Translations under genes and position numbers: made by a program
Notes under the pieces: generated by a model
Databases searched by the model: none
The model's input: only the letters and a program-made list of their open reading frames with translations
Told to the model about the DNA's origin: nothing
In this document: positions 9,568 through 18,190 of the stretch, one piece after another
How positions within the stretch are numbered: position 1 is the first letter of the stretch
How the letters are laid out: each line of letters begins with the position of its first letter
Assembly: GCA_964418595.1 (NCBI GenBank)
Contig: CAYQMF010000057.1
Location: 1-37,395 of the forward strand
Source of the DNA: CAYQMF01 sp964418595
GTDB lineage: Bacteria > Planctomycetota > UBA1135 > UBA2386
DNA: 37,395 nucleotides
Direction: 5' to 3'

Positions 9568-11994
9568 ATGCACGCCATCGTCGCCCTGGCCTTCTCGCTC
9601 ACCGCCGGCGCCCTCCTCGCGCAGGAGCCCTACCGCCGGCCGCCCGAGCCCATCCCGACCGTCGTCCTCGCCGAGGATCCGCCGAGCGTCAACCTGTGCC
9701 CCGACAAGGTGCACATGCTGGTCGTGCGGCGTGAGAACGCGCCGACGATCGCGACCGTGGCGCGCCCGCACTTGAAGCTCGGCGGCAGCCGCATCGATCC
9801 GCTGACCTACGGCCCGCAACTGGGCACGCGGATCACGAGCCTGGGTCTGCGCACGCTCACCGACCCGACCGTCAAACCGATCACGATCCCGGGTGCCGAG
9901 TACCTGAGCCCGCCCTCCTTCAGCGCCGACGGCGCGCGCTTCGCGCTCACCAACACGACCGACGAAGGCATCCAGCTCTGGGTGGGGGAGACCGCGACGC
10001 GCGCCGTGAAGCGCGTGGACGGCGTGCTCCTCAACGCGGCCGGCATGGCGCCGCTGCGCTGGATGCCCGACCAGCAGACGCTGCTCTGCGCGCTGCGCGT
10101 GGCGGGTGCGCCGCCGGCGGCGCCGCGCGCGCCGAACGGCCCCGTGGTGTCGACGACCGCTGGCAAGAAGGCGACGGTGCGGACCTACCAGGACCTGTTG
10201 CAGGACGCGCACGACATCGCGCTCTTCGAGCACTACGGGATGGTGCAACTCGCGGCGGTGGACGCGGTGAGTGGCAACGTGCGCACGATCGGCGAGAAGG
10301 GGCTCTACACCGGCGCCTCGCCGTCGCCCGACGGGCGCTTCCTCCTCATCGAGCGCGTGCACGCGCCCTACTCGTTCCTGGTGCCGGCGCGGCAGTTCCC
10401 GCAGGAGACCTCGGTGTGGACGGCGAACGGCGAGAAGGTCACCGTCGTCGCCGACCAGCCGCTGCTCGACTCGGTGCCCATCGGCGGCGTGCCGGTCGGG
10501 CGGCGCGGCGTCGGCTGGCTCGCCAGCGAGGACCACACCCTGCACTGGACGGAGGCGCTCGATGGCGGCGATCCCAAGCAGAAGGCCGACAAGCGCGACC
10601 GCGTCGTGTTGCTGACGGAGCCCGCCGGAACGCCGTCGACGTGGTTCGAGACCGAGTTCCGGTTCCAGGGCGTGCAGGTCGGCGAGGACGGCGCGCTCGT
10701 GCTGGCGAGCGAGTTCGACCGCGACCACCGTCGAGTGCGCACCTGGCGGCGCGACCTGAAGGACAAGGCTGCGGCGCCGGTGCTCCTGCTCGACCGCTCG
10801 ATGCAGGACGCCTACGGCGATCCGGGGCGGCCGGTGACGCGCGTCGACGCGCGCGGCCGCGCGCTCCTGCGCCAGGACGGGACCGCGCTGTTCATGTCGG
10901 GGCAGGGTGCGTCGCGTACCGGCAACCGGCCGTTCCTCGATCGCTGGGATCTCGCCGCCGGCACGACGAAGCGCCTCTTCGAGTGCGTCGAGAACCGCTA
11001 CGAGACCTTCGGCGGCTTCGTCGACGACGCGGGCACGAAGATCCTGATCGAGAGCGAGGCGAAGGACACGCCGCCGAACACCTGGCTCGTGTCGCTCGCC
11101 GACGGGGCGCGCACCGCGGTCACCAACGACGCGGACCCCGCACAGAAGTACCTCGCCGGTGTGAAGCGCGAGTTGATCCACTACACCCGCTCCGACGGGA
11201 TCCCGCTGAGCGGCCAGCTCTACCTGCCGCCCGACTACAAGGCCGGCGAGCGCCGGCCGGCGTTCGTGTGGGCGTACCCCCGCGAGTTCAACTCCGCCGA
11301 CGACGCGGGTCAGGTGCGCGGCTCCCCGCACCGCTACGTGCGCATGGGCGGCACGTCGCACCTGTTCCTGCTGCTCGCTGGCTACGTCGTGCTCGACGAG
11401 GCGTCGATGCCGATCGTGGGGCCGGTCGAGACCGCGAACGACACGTTCCTGGCGCAGCTCGTGGCGAACGGGCAGGCCGCGGTCGATGCGCTGGTGGAGC
11501 GCGGGGTTGCCGATCGCGATCGGGTCGGCGTGGGCGGCCACTCGTACGGCGCATTCATGACCGCGAACCTGCTCGCGCACTGCGACGTGTTCCGCGCCGG
11601 CATCGCGCGCAGCGGCGCCTACAACCGCACGCTCACCCCGTTCGGCTTCCAGAACGAGGAGCGCACGTTGTGGCAGGCGCCGGGTCTGTACGCGGAGATG
11701 TCACCGTTCATGCACGCCGACAAGATCGACGAGCCGCTGTTGCTCATCCACGGCGAGGACGACAACAACCCCGGCACCTTCCCCATCCAGTCGCAGCGGC
11801 TGTTCCATGCGATCGCGGGGCATGGTGGGACCGCGCGCCTCGTGATGCTCCCGTTCGAGAGCCATGGGTATCGCGCGCAGGAGTCGGCGTTGCACACGTT
11901 GGCGGAGATGGTGGAGTGGATGGACAGGTACGTGAAGAACGCGAAACCGAAGGCGGAGGCGGCGTCGGAGGCTTCGACGACGCGGCGGAAGTAG
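9568..11994 (+). CDS. Secreted S9-family peptidase, glutamyl endopeptidase-like
   Basis: An 808-residue prolyl-oligopeptidase-fold protein. A signal peptide (MHAIVALAFSLTAGALLAQ) is followed by a beta-propeller region of about 500 residues and a C-terminal alpha/beta-hydrolase domain. The nucleophile is Ser659 in GGHSYGAFM, the acid is Asp731 or Asp732 in HGEDDNNPG, and the base is His766 in FESHGY. The N-terminal RRPPEPI and the hydrolase-domain sequence resemble the bacterial relatives of chloroplast glutamyl endopeptidase (S9D) more than classical dipeptidyl peptidases; the cleavage preference is inferred. A TACGCT hexamer at 9549-9554, 13 nt before ATG 9568, may be the -10 element, giving a very short leader. 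It likely degrades peptides in the periplasm or outside the cell. Confidence 0.88.
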   Translation: MHAIVALAFSLTAGALLAQEPYRRPPEPIPTVVLAEDPPSVNLCPDKVHMLVVRRENAPTIATVARPHLKLGGSRIDPLTYGPQLGTRITSLGLRTLTDPTVKPITIPGAEYLSPPSFSADGARFALTNTTDEGIQLWVGETATRAVKRVDGVLLNAAGMAPLRWMPDQQTLLCALRVAGAPPAAPRAPNGPVVSTTAGKKATVRTYQDLLQDAHDIALFEHYGMVQLAAVDAVSGNVRTIGEKGLYTGASPSPDGRFLLIERVHAPYSFLVPARQFPQETSVWTANGEKVTVVADQPLLDSVPIGGVPVGRRGVGWLASEDHTLHWTEALDGGDPKQKADKRDRVVLLTEPAGTPSTWFETEFRFQGVQVGEDGALVLASEFDRDHRRVRTWRRDLKDKAAAPVLLLDRSMQDAYGDPGRPVTRVDARGRALLRQDGTALFMSGQGASRTGNRPFLDRWDLAAGTTKRLFECVENRYETFGGFVDDAGTKILIESEAKDTPPNTWLVSLADGARTAVTNDADPAQKYLAGVKRELIHYTRSDGIPLSGQLYLPPDYKAGERRPAFVWAYPREFNSADDAGQVRGSPHRYVRMGGTSHLFLLLAGYVVLDEASMPIVGPVETANDTFLAQLVANGQAAVDALVERGVADRDRVGVGGHSYGAFMTANLLAHCDVFRAGIARSGAYNRTLTPFGFQNEERTLWQAPGLYAEMSPFMHADKIDEPLLLIHGEDDNNPGTFPIQSQRLFHAIAGHGGTARLVMLPFESHGYRAQESALHTLAEMVEWMDRYVKNAKPKAEAASEASTTRRK

Positions 11995-12317
11995 GGGGGG
12001 GGTTGGTCGACAGCGCGCACGGCGCTGGGTCGCAGATGACTCGGGTGAGGCGACGCGCGTGGGGGAAGCGGTTCGGGCACGGGCTCGGCGGCGCGGTTGC
12101 GCCGCGCCGCCTGGCACGGGCGCGTTCACGACGGGTACGGGCGGGAGCGGGAGACGAGGCACAGGATTGCCGTGCCGCTCTCTTCTTCGGCGTACCGACC
12201 TTGGTGTGTCGGGCGTGAACGTGCCCGTGCCAGCCAAGCGGCTCTGCCGCTTGGCGAGCCCGTGCCCGAACGTCCCCCGTCAGTCCGACCCGACGCCACA
12301 AGGGTGATCCGCGCGCC
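11995..12317. other. Intergenic stretch dominated by a cloverleaf inverted-repeat element
   Basis: No gene is supported. Most of the stretch (12059-12280) is occupied by nested inverted repeats described in the next entry. The first 60 bases begin with a run of G residues after the peptidase stop and hold nothing else that I recognise. Confidence 0.6.
12059..12280. repeat. Nested inverted repeats forming a gap-free four-way cloverleaf
   Basis: The outer arms GTTCGGGCACGGGCTCG (12071-12087) and its exact complement (12255-12271) pair over 17 bp. Inside them three stems follow with no unpaired base between them. Hairpin A (12088-12096 with 12102-12110) has 9 bp and a TTGCG loop. Arm B (12111-12130 with 12214-12233) has 20 bp with one G-T wobble. 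Hairpin C (12234-12241 with 12247-12254) has 8 bp and a CTCTG loop. Beyond a small internal loop, the outer stem continues as GGGGG (12061-12065) with CCCCC (12274-12278). Arm B has further internal pairs, GGTACG (12134-12139) with CGTACC (12191-12196) and GGCAC (12158-12162) with GTGCC (12172-12176). It could be a structured RNA, a DNA cruciform such as a recombination or mobile-element end, or an elaborate terminator. There is no T-tract. Confidence 0.7.
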
Positions 12318-13007
12318 TCACGCGCGCGCCGCGAGCGCTCTGACGAAACCACCGTACTCACTGGTGCCCATCCCCTCGTGCAGGGTTCGCATCAGCCCCG
12401 GGCCGTCGCCTGCCATGAGCGCCGGGACCGTGAGCCACAGCCCGGGGAAGACCTCGCTGCGTACGACGCCGTGAGCGTCGAGGGGCAGAGGCACGTACTC
12501 CCCCTCGCGAAGCACCAACCAGTCGAGCGCGCGGTCATCGACCCGCCAGACCACGTACTCCTGCACCCCGCTGCGCCGATACACTCGCAGCTTGTCGTGG
12601 AGGTCGTAGCTCACGCTGCTGGCGGCGATCTCCGCCACGAGTTCGGGCGGACCCTCCACATAGCCGTCGACGTCGAGACGAGAGCGGCCACCGAGTTCGC
12701 CGGCCACGCGCAACAGGAGGTCCGGTTGCGGTTCGTTGTCGAGGTCGAGGCGGACCGTCGAGTTGTCGGCGCACTCGACGCCCGGCGTCGCGAGTGCGTA
12801 GGTTCCCATCCAGGTCGCGAGCACTGCGTGCGGCGCGCCATGGCGCACATGACTCACCGGTGAAGGCACGTAGACCACTCCTTCGATGAGCTCCGCCTTC
12901 TTGCACTCTGGCATAGCGGCGTAGCGCCGCTCGAACTCGGCGCGCGACAAGCGATCGCCGGCGGTCAGGGGAGGAGTGCGCTGGCTGGCGGCCATGGTGG
13001 GAGCCAT
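12318..13007 (-). CDS. Uma2-family (DUF820) putative endonuclease
   Basis: A 229-residue protein with the restriction-endonuclease-like fold of the Uma2 family. PQPDLLLRV holds the conserved Asp, ELVAEIAASS the conserved acidic residue, and DKLRVYRRSGVQEYVVW the Lys and the family's signature. The N-terminal region carries the usual LSRAEFERRYAAMPECKKAELIEG block. ATG 13007 is chosen because the family homology begins soon after; an internal ATG at 12995 is equally possible, and neither has a ribosome site. Members are widespread and often multi-copy, and their substrate is unknown. It is cytoplasmic and not obviously linked to its neighbours. The last residues lie next to the cloverleaf element. 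Confidence 0.85.
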   Translation of the reverse strand: MAPTMAASQRTPPLTAGDRLSRAEFERRYAAMPECKKAELIEGVVYVPSPVSHVRHGAPHAVLATWMGTYALATPGVECADNSTVRLDLDNEPQPDLLLRVAGELGGRSRLDVDGYVEGPPELVAEIAASSVSYDLHDKLRVYRRSGVQEYVVWRVDDRALDWLVLREGEYVPLPLDAHGVVRSEVFPGLWLTVPALMAGDGPGLMRTLHEGMGTSEYGGFVRALAARA

Positions 13008-13149
13008 CGAAGGGAGTGAAACGACGATGGCGACTTGTAGCACGGAATCCGAGGGTTGGTGGCGTGGGCCGGGGGTCGAGGATTCGCGTGAGGCGGCGGG
13101 CCGTGTGCGCGCCCGAAAACGCGCTCCCGGCCAGTCCAACCCCACGCCA

Positions 13150-14364
13150 CTACCCCAACACCGCGCCGACTCGTCCCAGCGCCCACTCCAGATCCTTCTT
13201 CTCCACCACCAGCGGCGGCGCGATCCGGATCGTGTGCCCGTGCGTGTCCTTGCACAGCATGCCCTCGGCCATCAACCGCTCGCAGTACGGCCGCGCCTTC
13301 CCCGCCGCGGCCGTGATCTCCACACCGATCCACAGGCCGCGCGCGCGGACTTCCTTCACCTTCGCCGACTTCAGCGCGCGCAGGCCGTCCGCGAACATCG
13401 CGCCCAACTCGCGCGAGCGCGCGCACAGGTCTTCGTCGTGCAGCACGTCGAGCGCCGCTTCCGCCACCGCGCACGCGAGCGGATTGCCGCCGTAGGTCGA
13501 TCCGTGCGAGCCTGGCGTGAACACCGACATCACTGCGTCGTCGGCGACGAACGCCGACACCGGGTAGAGCCCACCGGACAGCGCCTTGCCGAGCAGGACC
13601 GCGTCGGCGCGCACGCCGTCCGCCGCGCTGCAGAGCCAGGCACCGGCGCGGCCGAGGCCGGACTGGATCTCGTCGCAGATGAGCAGCGCCCTGCGCTCGT
13701 CGCACAGCTTGCGCAGCCCTTGCAGGAAACCGGCGGGCGGGATGATCACGCCGCCTTCGCCCTGGATCGGTTCGACGAGCACCGCCACCGTGTTCGCATT
13801 CATCGCCGCCGCGGCCGCGGCGAGGTCGCCGTACGGCACGCGCTTGAACCCAGGCGTGAACGGTCCGTACCCGGCGCGCGCGTCTTCGTCGTTGGAGAAG
13901 CCCACGATCGTCGTCGTGCGCCCGTGGAAGTTGCCGTCGAAGACCACGATCTCCGCGCGGTCGGCCGGCACCTTCTTCCTCTCGTAGCCCCACCGCCGCG
14001 CCGCCTTGATCGCCGTCTCCACCGCCTCCGCGCCGGTGTTCATCAGCAGGACCTTCTCGTAGCCCAGCAGCCTCGCGAGCTTCTTGCACAGCGGTCCGAA
14101 GCGATCGTTGTGGAACGCCCGCGACGTGAGCGCCAATCGCTGCGCCTGTTCCACGAGCGCGGCCACGATGCGCGGGTGGTTGTGCCCCTGGTTCACCGCC
14201 GAGTAGGCGGCGAGGCAGTCGAGGTAGCGCTTGCACTCGACGTCCCACACGAACGCGCCCTGCCCGCGGGTGAGCACGACAGGGAGCGGCTTGTAGTTGT
14301 GGGCGGCGTAGTGAGCCTCCAGCTCGAGGAAGGTGGCGGCGGCGTCGGTGTGGGCGGGCGACAT
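13150..14364 (-). CDS. rocD: Ornithine aminotransferase
   Basis: A 404-residue class III PLP-dependent aminotransferase that matches ornithine--oxo-acid transaminase along its length. It has the N-terminal AHNYKPLPVVLTRGQGAFVWD, the NTGAEAVETAIKAAR cofactor-binding segment at 109-123, FDGNFHGRT at 142-150, EPIQGEGG at 198-205, Asp231 in CDEIQSGLGR, and the Schiff-base Lys260 in LLGKALSGG. The enzyme transfers the delta-amino group of ornithine to 2-oxoglutarate, giving glutamate semialdehyde for proline or arginine metabolism. ATG 14364 has AAGGAG unusually close (2 nt) upstream, but the family N-terminus supports it. It is encoded alone, with about 140 bp to the Uma2 gene and 180 bp to the acyltransferase gene. 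Confidence 0.93.
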   Translation of the reverse strand: MSPAHTDAAATFLELEAHYAAHNYKPLPVVLTRGQGAFVWDVECKRYLDCLAAYSAVNQGHNHPRIVAALVEQAQRLALTSRAFHNDRFGPLCKKLARLLGYEKVLLMNTGAEAVETAIKAARRWGYERKKVPADRAEIVVFDGNFHGRTTTIVGFSNDEDARAGYGPFTPGFKRVPYGDLAAAAAAMNANTVAVLVEPIQGEGGVIIPPAGFLQGLRKLCDERRALLICDEIQSGLGRAGAWLCSAADGVRADAVLLGKALSGGLYPVSAFVADDAVMSVFTPGSHGSTYGGNPLACAVAEAALDVLHDEDLCARSRELGAMFADGLRALKSAKVKEVRARGLWIGVEITAAAGKARPYCERLMAEGMLCKDTHGHTIRIAPPLVVEKKDLEWALGRVGAVLG

Positions 14365-14544
14365 GGCTCCTTCTATATCGCGAGAAACACCCTCCCGACT
14401 CCAGACCTCGCCTGTCCCGCTCCCCCTCGCCAGCGCCCTCACTCCGTCCCGCTGTCCCTCTGTCTCCCTTCTCCGTTCCGTGCTTCCGTCCTTCCGTGCT
14501 TCGCGCGGCGCAACGCGCCGCGCCCTGTCTTCGCTCTCCACTCC

Positions 14545-15492
14545 TCACCACATCGGTTCCCAGCGCTTCCACTGGTACGGATCCTGCCGGATCGCCCACT
14601 CGAACTCGCGAGCCAGATGGTCCGCGGCGGCCTGCAGGTCGGCGTTGCGATCGGCGGTGCGCGCGACGCGGAACGGCGCGCGCGCCACGGCGCGGTAGTG
14701 CCGTCGCCCGGCGCGGAACAGGAACGTCGGCACGATGGCGACCTCCGCCGCCCGCGCCAGCGCCACCGGCCCCGCGGGGAAGACCATCGGCCGGTCGAAC
14801 ATCCGTACGGGCAGCGTGACCATGCCGGCCTTGGCGCGATCGCCGGCCAGCGTCACCGCGTCGCCGCGGCGCAGCGCGCCCAGCAGCGTCGCGCCGAGCG
14901 CAGCGTCGTCGTCGAGGAAGTGGGTGACGATGCTGGCGTGCGGATGCGCGGCGAGCTGCTCGGCGATCACCTTCTGCGTGCCCGCGTGCTCCTCGCGTTC
15001 GCGCACCACGTGCAGCCGCCGATCGCCGTCGACCACCGGCAGCAACTGCCCCATCTCCCAGAGCCCGACGTGCGCGGTGCACACGATGAAGCCTTCCTTT
15101 CCCTTCGGCCACCCCTCGCCGATCATCTCGACCTTCGGATCGAAGTCGGGCCGGAACTGTTCGAAGCGCTCGACGAGACACCACGCGTGTTCGCGGAAGA
15201 AGCGGTAGATGCGTCGCTGCCGCTCGAAGAACCCGCACGGCCCGAGCAGCACGTCGAGATGGCGCGTGACGATCCGGCGCGGGCGACGCAGCAGGAAGAA
15301 GAAGATCCCTGCCCACAGCCAGACCATGCTCGTGGCGCGCACGTTCGACCCGCGCGACACCCACATCACCGCGCGCAGCCAGAACACGCCGGTGATGTGC
15401 ATGCGGCCGAGCAGGCGCCGCGCCCACGTGTCGCCGCGGGCGGCACCCACCGGTTCCTGGGCGCGGGTGGGGGCTCGGTCCAGGGCGGTCAC
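14545..15492 (-). CDS. LpxL/HtrB-type lysophospholipid acyltransferase
   Basis: A 315-residue member of the lipid A biosynthesis acyltransferase family. A hydrophobic segment near residues 55-70 (MVWLWAGIFFFLLRRP) anchors it to the inner membrane. The catalytic His141-X4-Glu146 pair sits in CTAHVGLWEMG. Later conserved blocks include GDAVTLAGDRAKAGMVTLPV and FPAGPVALARAAEVAIVPTF. It would transfer a fatty acyl chain to a lipid A-like or other glycolipid acceptor. The start is GTG 15492; no ATG is in frame nearby except Met31. It follows the GT-C-like membrane gene by 52 bp on the same strand, so the two probably form an operon for envelope glycolipids. Confidence 0.83.
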   Translation of the reverse strand: MTALDRAPTRAQEPVGAARGDTWARRLLGRMHITGVFWLRAVMWVSRGSNVRATSMVWLWAGIFFFLLRRPRRIVTRHLDVLLGPCGFFERQRRIYRFFREHAWCLVERFEQFRPDFDPKVEMIGEGWPKGKEGFIVCTAHVGLWEMGQLLPVVDGDRRLHVVREREEHAGTQKVIAEQLAAHPHASIVTHFLDDDAALGATLLGALRRGDAVTLAGDRAKAGMVTLPVRMFDRPMVFPAGPVALARAAEVAIVPTFLFRAGRRHYRAVARAPFRVARTADRNADLQAAADHLAREFEWAIRQDPYQWKRWEPMW

Positions 15493-15544
15493 GCGCGCAT
15501 GTTGCGAGGGGAAGCGCTGCGAATAAAGCGTCTGGCCGGCTCGC

Positions 15545-17056
15545 TCATCGCTGCACGTTCGGCCCCACCCATGCCCGGCGCCGCGCGTCCCATCGCAGCG
15601 GCGCCACGGTCGCCTGGTTGTCGCGGATGAAGTCGGCCTTGTCCTTCAGCAACTGGTCCCACTCCTTGCGGCCGACCCACTCGACGCGCGCCCTTGGGCT
15701 CACGAACGCCCAGATCGCCGGCGGGAAGGCGTTCTGGCACACGTACGCCGGTCCCACGCGCTGCGGCAGCTCGTTGGTGAGCACGAACGCGCTCTTGCCC
15801 GCGGCCACGATGCGGAGGTCGTCGACGATGCGCGCCGACAGCGCCGCTGCCTTGCTCCACGGCTCGAGCGTGCGCCGCAGGCCGAGCCCGCTGGTCGAAA
15901 GCAGCGCCAACACACCGAGCCCGGTGAGCCAGCGGGCGCGCAGATGCCGTCCGCCGGCGTCGACCAGGAACGCGAGCCCCGCCGCGGTGAACGCGAGGCT
16001 CGGATAGAGGAAGCGCGAGCCCGCGGTGTCCGCCTCGAGCGAACCCCACGCCGCGGCCGGCACCGTGCTCAGCACGAACGCCACCACCAGCGCGGCGGCG
16101 GGACGCGCGAGGCGTTGGCCCGCGCCCGCGAGCAGCGCGGCGAGGGTGATCGCGACCCACGCGACGCCGCTGCCGAGGCGCAGCGCGTCGGGTGCCGGCC
16201 ACGCCGACCGGTCGCCGGGCATCACCGCGCAGTGCACGGCGTCCAGGAGGTAGCGCATCTGGTTGGCGAGCGCACCGGCGAGCCCTCCGGGGCGCGCCGC
16301 GTAGCCGGTGAGGTTGCCGATCAGCCACCAGCGCAGCAGCAGGTAGGCGACCACCATGGCGCCCAGGGCGCCGACGCCCACGATCGCGCGTCGCCAGCCG
16401 CCGTCCCGCCGTCGCACGAAGGCCAGCGCCAGCGCGAGCCCGGGCAGGGTCGCGGCCATCTCCTTCGACGCGAGGGCGGCGGCGAAGGCGAGCGCGCACC
16501 AGAGCAACGTGAAGCCGCGCCCACCTTCGAGCCAGCGCAGCCAGAGCACCAGCGCGCCGAGCATGAAGGTCGTCACCATCAGGTCGGCGCGTGCCGCGAT
16601 CCACACGACGGCCTCCGGGTGCACGGGGTGCAGGGCGAACGCCGCGCTGGCGAGCGCCGCCGCGAGCAGGCCGGCGCCGAGCGCGTGCGCGAGCAGCGCG
16701 ACGAGGAGCGCGTTGAGCGCGTGCAGGCCGAACGCGACCGCGTGGTAGCCGTGCGGCGAGAGCCCCGACCACGCGTGGTCGCACCACATGCTCAGGGTCA
16801 CGAGCGGGCGCAGCAGCGCCGCGGGCAGGCTGGCATCGGGGATGACCTCGCGCACGAGCTGCTCGCGGAACGCGCCCCGCACGTCGAGCGCTTCGCCGAG
16901 GGTCTGCGCGCGGCTCGCGACGAACACGCCGCTGAAGTCGTCGGCGACGAAGAAGTCGCGCACGTGGGCGCCGAACGCCCAGGCCACCAGCGCCGCGAGC
17001 CCGATCGCCAACGCGAGCCAGGGGCGTAGCGGTCGGCGCACGGTGGGGGCGGGCAT
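15545..17056 (-). CDS. Multi-pass membrane protein, GT-C glycosyltransferase-like
   Basis: A 503-residue protein with about ten hydrophobic segments. After the first membrane segment (ALAIGLAALVAWAFG) comes a periplasmic loop with VADDFSG; an acidic pair at this place is the metal/donor-binding signature of GT-C glycosyltransferases using polyprenyl-phosphate sugars. The central HPVHPEAVVWIAARADLM resembles the TMTC/GT-39-like families. The C-terminal 100 residues are soluble. I infer a polyprenyl-linked sugar or mannosyl transferase acting at the outer face of the inner membrane, without a known acceptor. ATG 17056 is followed upstream by a good -10/-35 candidate. The gene leads the operon that continues into the acyltransferase. 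Confidence 0.68.
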   Translation of the reverse strand: MPAPTVRRPLRPWLALAIGLAALVAWAFGAHVRDFFVADDFSGVFVASRAQTLGEALDVRGAFREQLVREVIPDASLPAALLRPLVTLSMWCDHAWSGLSPHGYHAVAFGLHALNALLVALLAHALGAGLLAAALASAAFALHPVHPEAVVWIAARADLMVTTFMLGALVLWLRWLEGGRGFTLLWCALAFAAALASKEMAATLPGLALALAFVRRRDGGWRRAIVGVGALGAMVVAYLLLRWWLIGNLTGYAARPGGLAGALANQMRYLLDAVHCAVMPGDRSAWPAPDALRLGSGVAWVAITLAALLAGAGQRLARPAAALVVAFVLSTVPAAAWGSLEADTAGSRFLYPSLAFTAAGLAFLVDAGGRHLRARWLTGLGVLALLSTSGLGLRRTLEPWSKAAALSARIVDDLRIVAAGKSAFVLTNELPQRVGPAYVCQNAFPPAIWAFVSPRARVEWVGRKEWDQLLKDKADFIRDNQATVAPLRWDARRRAWVGPNVQR

Positions 17057-17065
17057 GGGAGGCGG

Positions 17066-17095
17066 ACACTATCTCGGGCGCGTGGCGAAGGGCAA
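17066..17095 (-). promoter_or_regulatory. Candidate sigma-70-type promoter for the GT-C-like gene
   Basis: On the minus strand TTGCCC (17090-17095) and TAGTGT (17066-17071) are 18 bp apart. The -10 element ends only 9 nt before ATG 17056, so the transcript would be leaderless or nearly so. No ribosome site is present, which agrees with that reading. Confidence 0.4.
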
Positions 17096-17122
17096 CGCAT
17101 CGCTGCGTTCGCAGGCGCGCAC

Positions 17123-17150
17123 TTGGAGCGCGTGTGCTCGCGGCTACGCT
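17123..17150 (+). promoter_or_regulatory. Candidate promoter for the methyltransferase gene
   Basis: TTGGAG (17123-17128) and TACGCT (17145-17150) are separated by 16 bp, and ATG 17166 lies 15 nt beyond. The same TACGCT hexamer lies 13 nt ahead of the S9 peptidase gene, suggesting a recurring -10 element with short leaders. Confidence 0.38.
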
Positions 17151-17165
17151 GGCGCGCGCCGCCGC

Positions 17166-18098
17166 ATGCCGCCGTCCCCACCGCCCTCGCTCCCTTCGCC
17201 GCAGCTCGAGGCGATCTTCGCGCACGGCCTGCGCGTGTGGCAGCAGCGGCAAGACCTCGCCGCGCGCTTTTCGTCGCCGGCGTCGCTCGGCTACTGGTCG
17301 TGGCTGATGGCGGAGCAGTGGCCGCGGGATCCGGAGCTGCAGGCGCTTCTGCCGACGCCGCCGCAGGCGTTCATCGGCCGTGTGAGCGGCGCGCACTCGA
17401 CGGCTGCGAAGTTCCACGAGTCGGGGCTCTCCGACGCGCAGACCTTCTACGAGATGTTCGTCGCCGCCGGGCTCGACCTGCGCGCACGACCCGCGATCCT
17501 CGACCACGGCTGCGGGTTCGGCCGCGTCCTGCGCTGCCTCGCCCGCCTCGGCGATGCCGCCGAGCTGCACGGCGCCGACGTCGACGCCGAGGCCGTGGCG
17601 TGGTGTCGCGCGCACCTGACCTTCGCCACCTTCGCGACGATCCCGGTCCGCCCGCCCACGCGCTACCCCGACGGTCGCTTCGCCGCCGCCTACGGCTTCT
17701 CGGTGTTCACGCACCTGCCGGAAGACCTGCACCTCGCGTGGCTCGCCGAACTCGCGCGCATCCTCGCGCCCGGTGGTCTCCTCATCCTCACCACGCACGG
17801 CCAGCGCTGCGTCGACGACTTCGCGGCCGGCAAGGTGCCGGGCTTCCGCTTCCCCACCGCGGAGCAGATGCGCGAGGACCTACCGGAGCTGACCCGCACG
17901 GGGTTCTCGTACTACCCGTACCCCGCGTCGTTCAACGCGTCGTTGCCGGAGGCCGACCGCGACGCCGGTCTGCACGGCATGACCTACATCCTGCCGGCGT
18001 ACGTGCGCGCGCGCTGGCTGACGCACTTCGAACTGGTCCGGCACGCGGAGGCGCCCAAGGAGTGGCAGGACTTCGTGGTGCTGCGCAGGAAGCGCTGA
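17166..18098 (+). CDS. Class I SAM-dependent methyltransferase
   Basis: A 310-residue protein with a Rossmann-type methyltransferase domain in residues 105-230. Motif I is ILDHGCGFGR (111-120), the acidic ribose-binding residue lies in GADVD (136-140), and the post-motif region contains FSVFTHLPEDLHLAWLAELARILAPGGLLIL. The N-terminal 100 residues are helical with no hydrophobic segment; the C-terminal part continues the fold to PKEWQDFVVLRR. Sequences with this FTHLPE pattern often modify sugars, lipids or peptides, but the substrate cannot be deduced. The stop lies 3 bp from a stranded copy of the 3' end of the Nramp-like transporter gene. Confidence 0.85.
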   Translation: MPPSPPPSLPSPQLEAIFAHGLRVWQQRQDLAARFSSPASLGYWSWLMAEQWPRDPELQALLPTPPQAFIGRVSGAHSTAAKFHESGLSDAQTFYEMFVAAGLDLRARPAILDHGCGFGRVLRCLARLGDAAELHGADVDAEAVAWCRAHLTFATFATIPVRPPTRYPDGRFAAAYGFSVFTHLPEDLHLAWLAELARILAPGGLLILTTHGQRCVDDFAAGKVPGFRFPTAEQMREDLPELTRTGFSYYPYPASFNASLPEADRDAGLHGMTYILPAYVRARWLTHFELVRHAEAPKEWQDFVVLRRKR

Positions 18099-18101
18099 GC
18101 T

Positions 18102-18146
18102 ACTCGACGATGGTCGGCGTGAGCTCGGCGCCGCAGAGGAGCACGA
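18102..18146. repeat. 45-bp direct repeat, stranded transporter 3' end (left copy)
   Basis: This segment matches 19654-19698 at 42 of 45 positions in direct orientation. In minus-strand reading it encodes the last residues of the Nramp-like transporter (LLCGAELTPTIVE, then TAG) with no gene attached. It appears to be the original 3' end displaced when the ATPase-bearing segment entered. Confidence 0.75.
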
Positions 18147-18190
18147 GAGGACGGCGACCCTAAACCACTGCTCTGAGCCACCTTAGGTTA

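Noticed and set aside
12059..12280. Ordinary intrinsic terminator or tRNA-like gene
   Set aside because: There is no T-tract. The stem lengths (17, 9, 20, 8 bp) and loops do not fit a tRNA, and no anticodon or T-arm consensus is present.
12965..15427. Long minus-strand open frame of about 820 codons
   Set aside because: It is extremely Arg/Ala/Gly-rich and lies over the ornithine aminotransferase and acyltransferase genes in another frame, which carry clear motifs. It is a by-product of GC-rich codon use.
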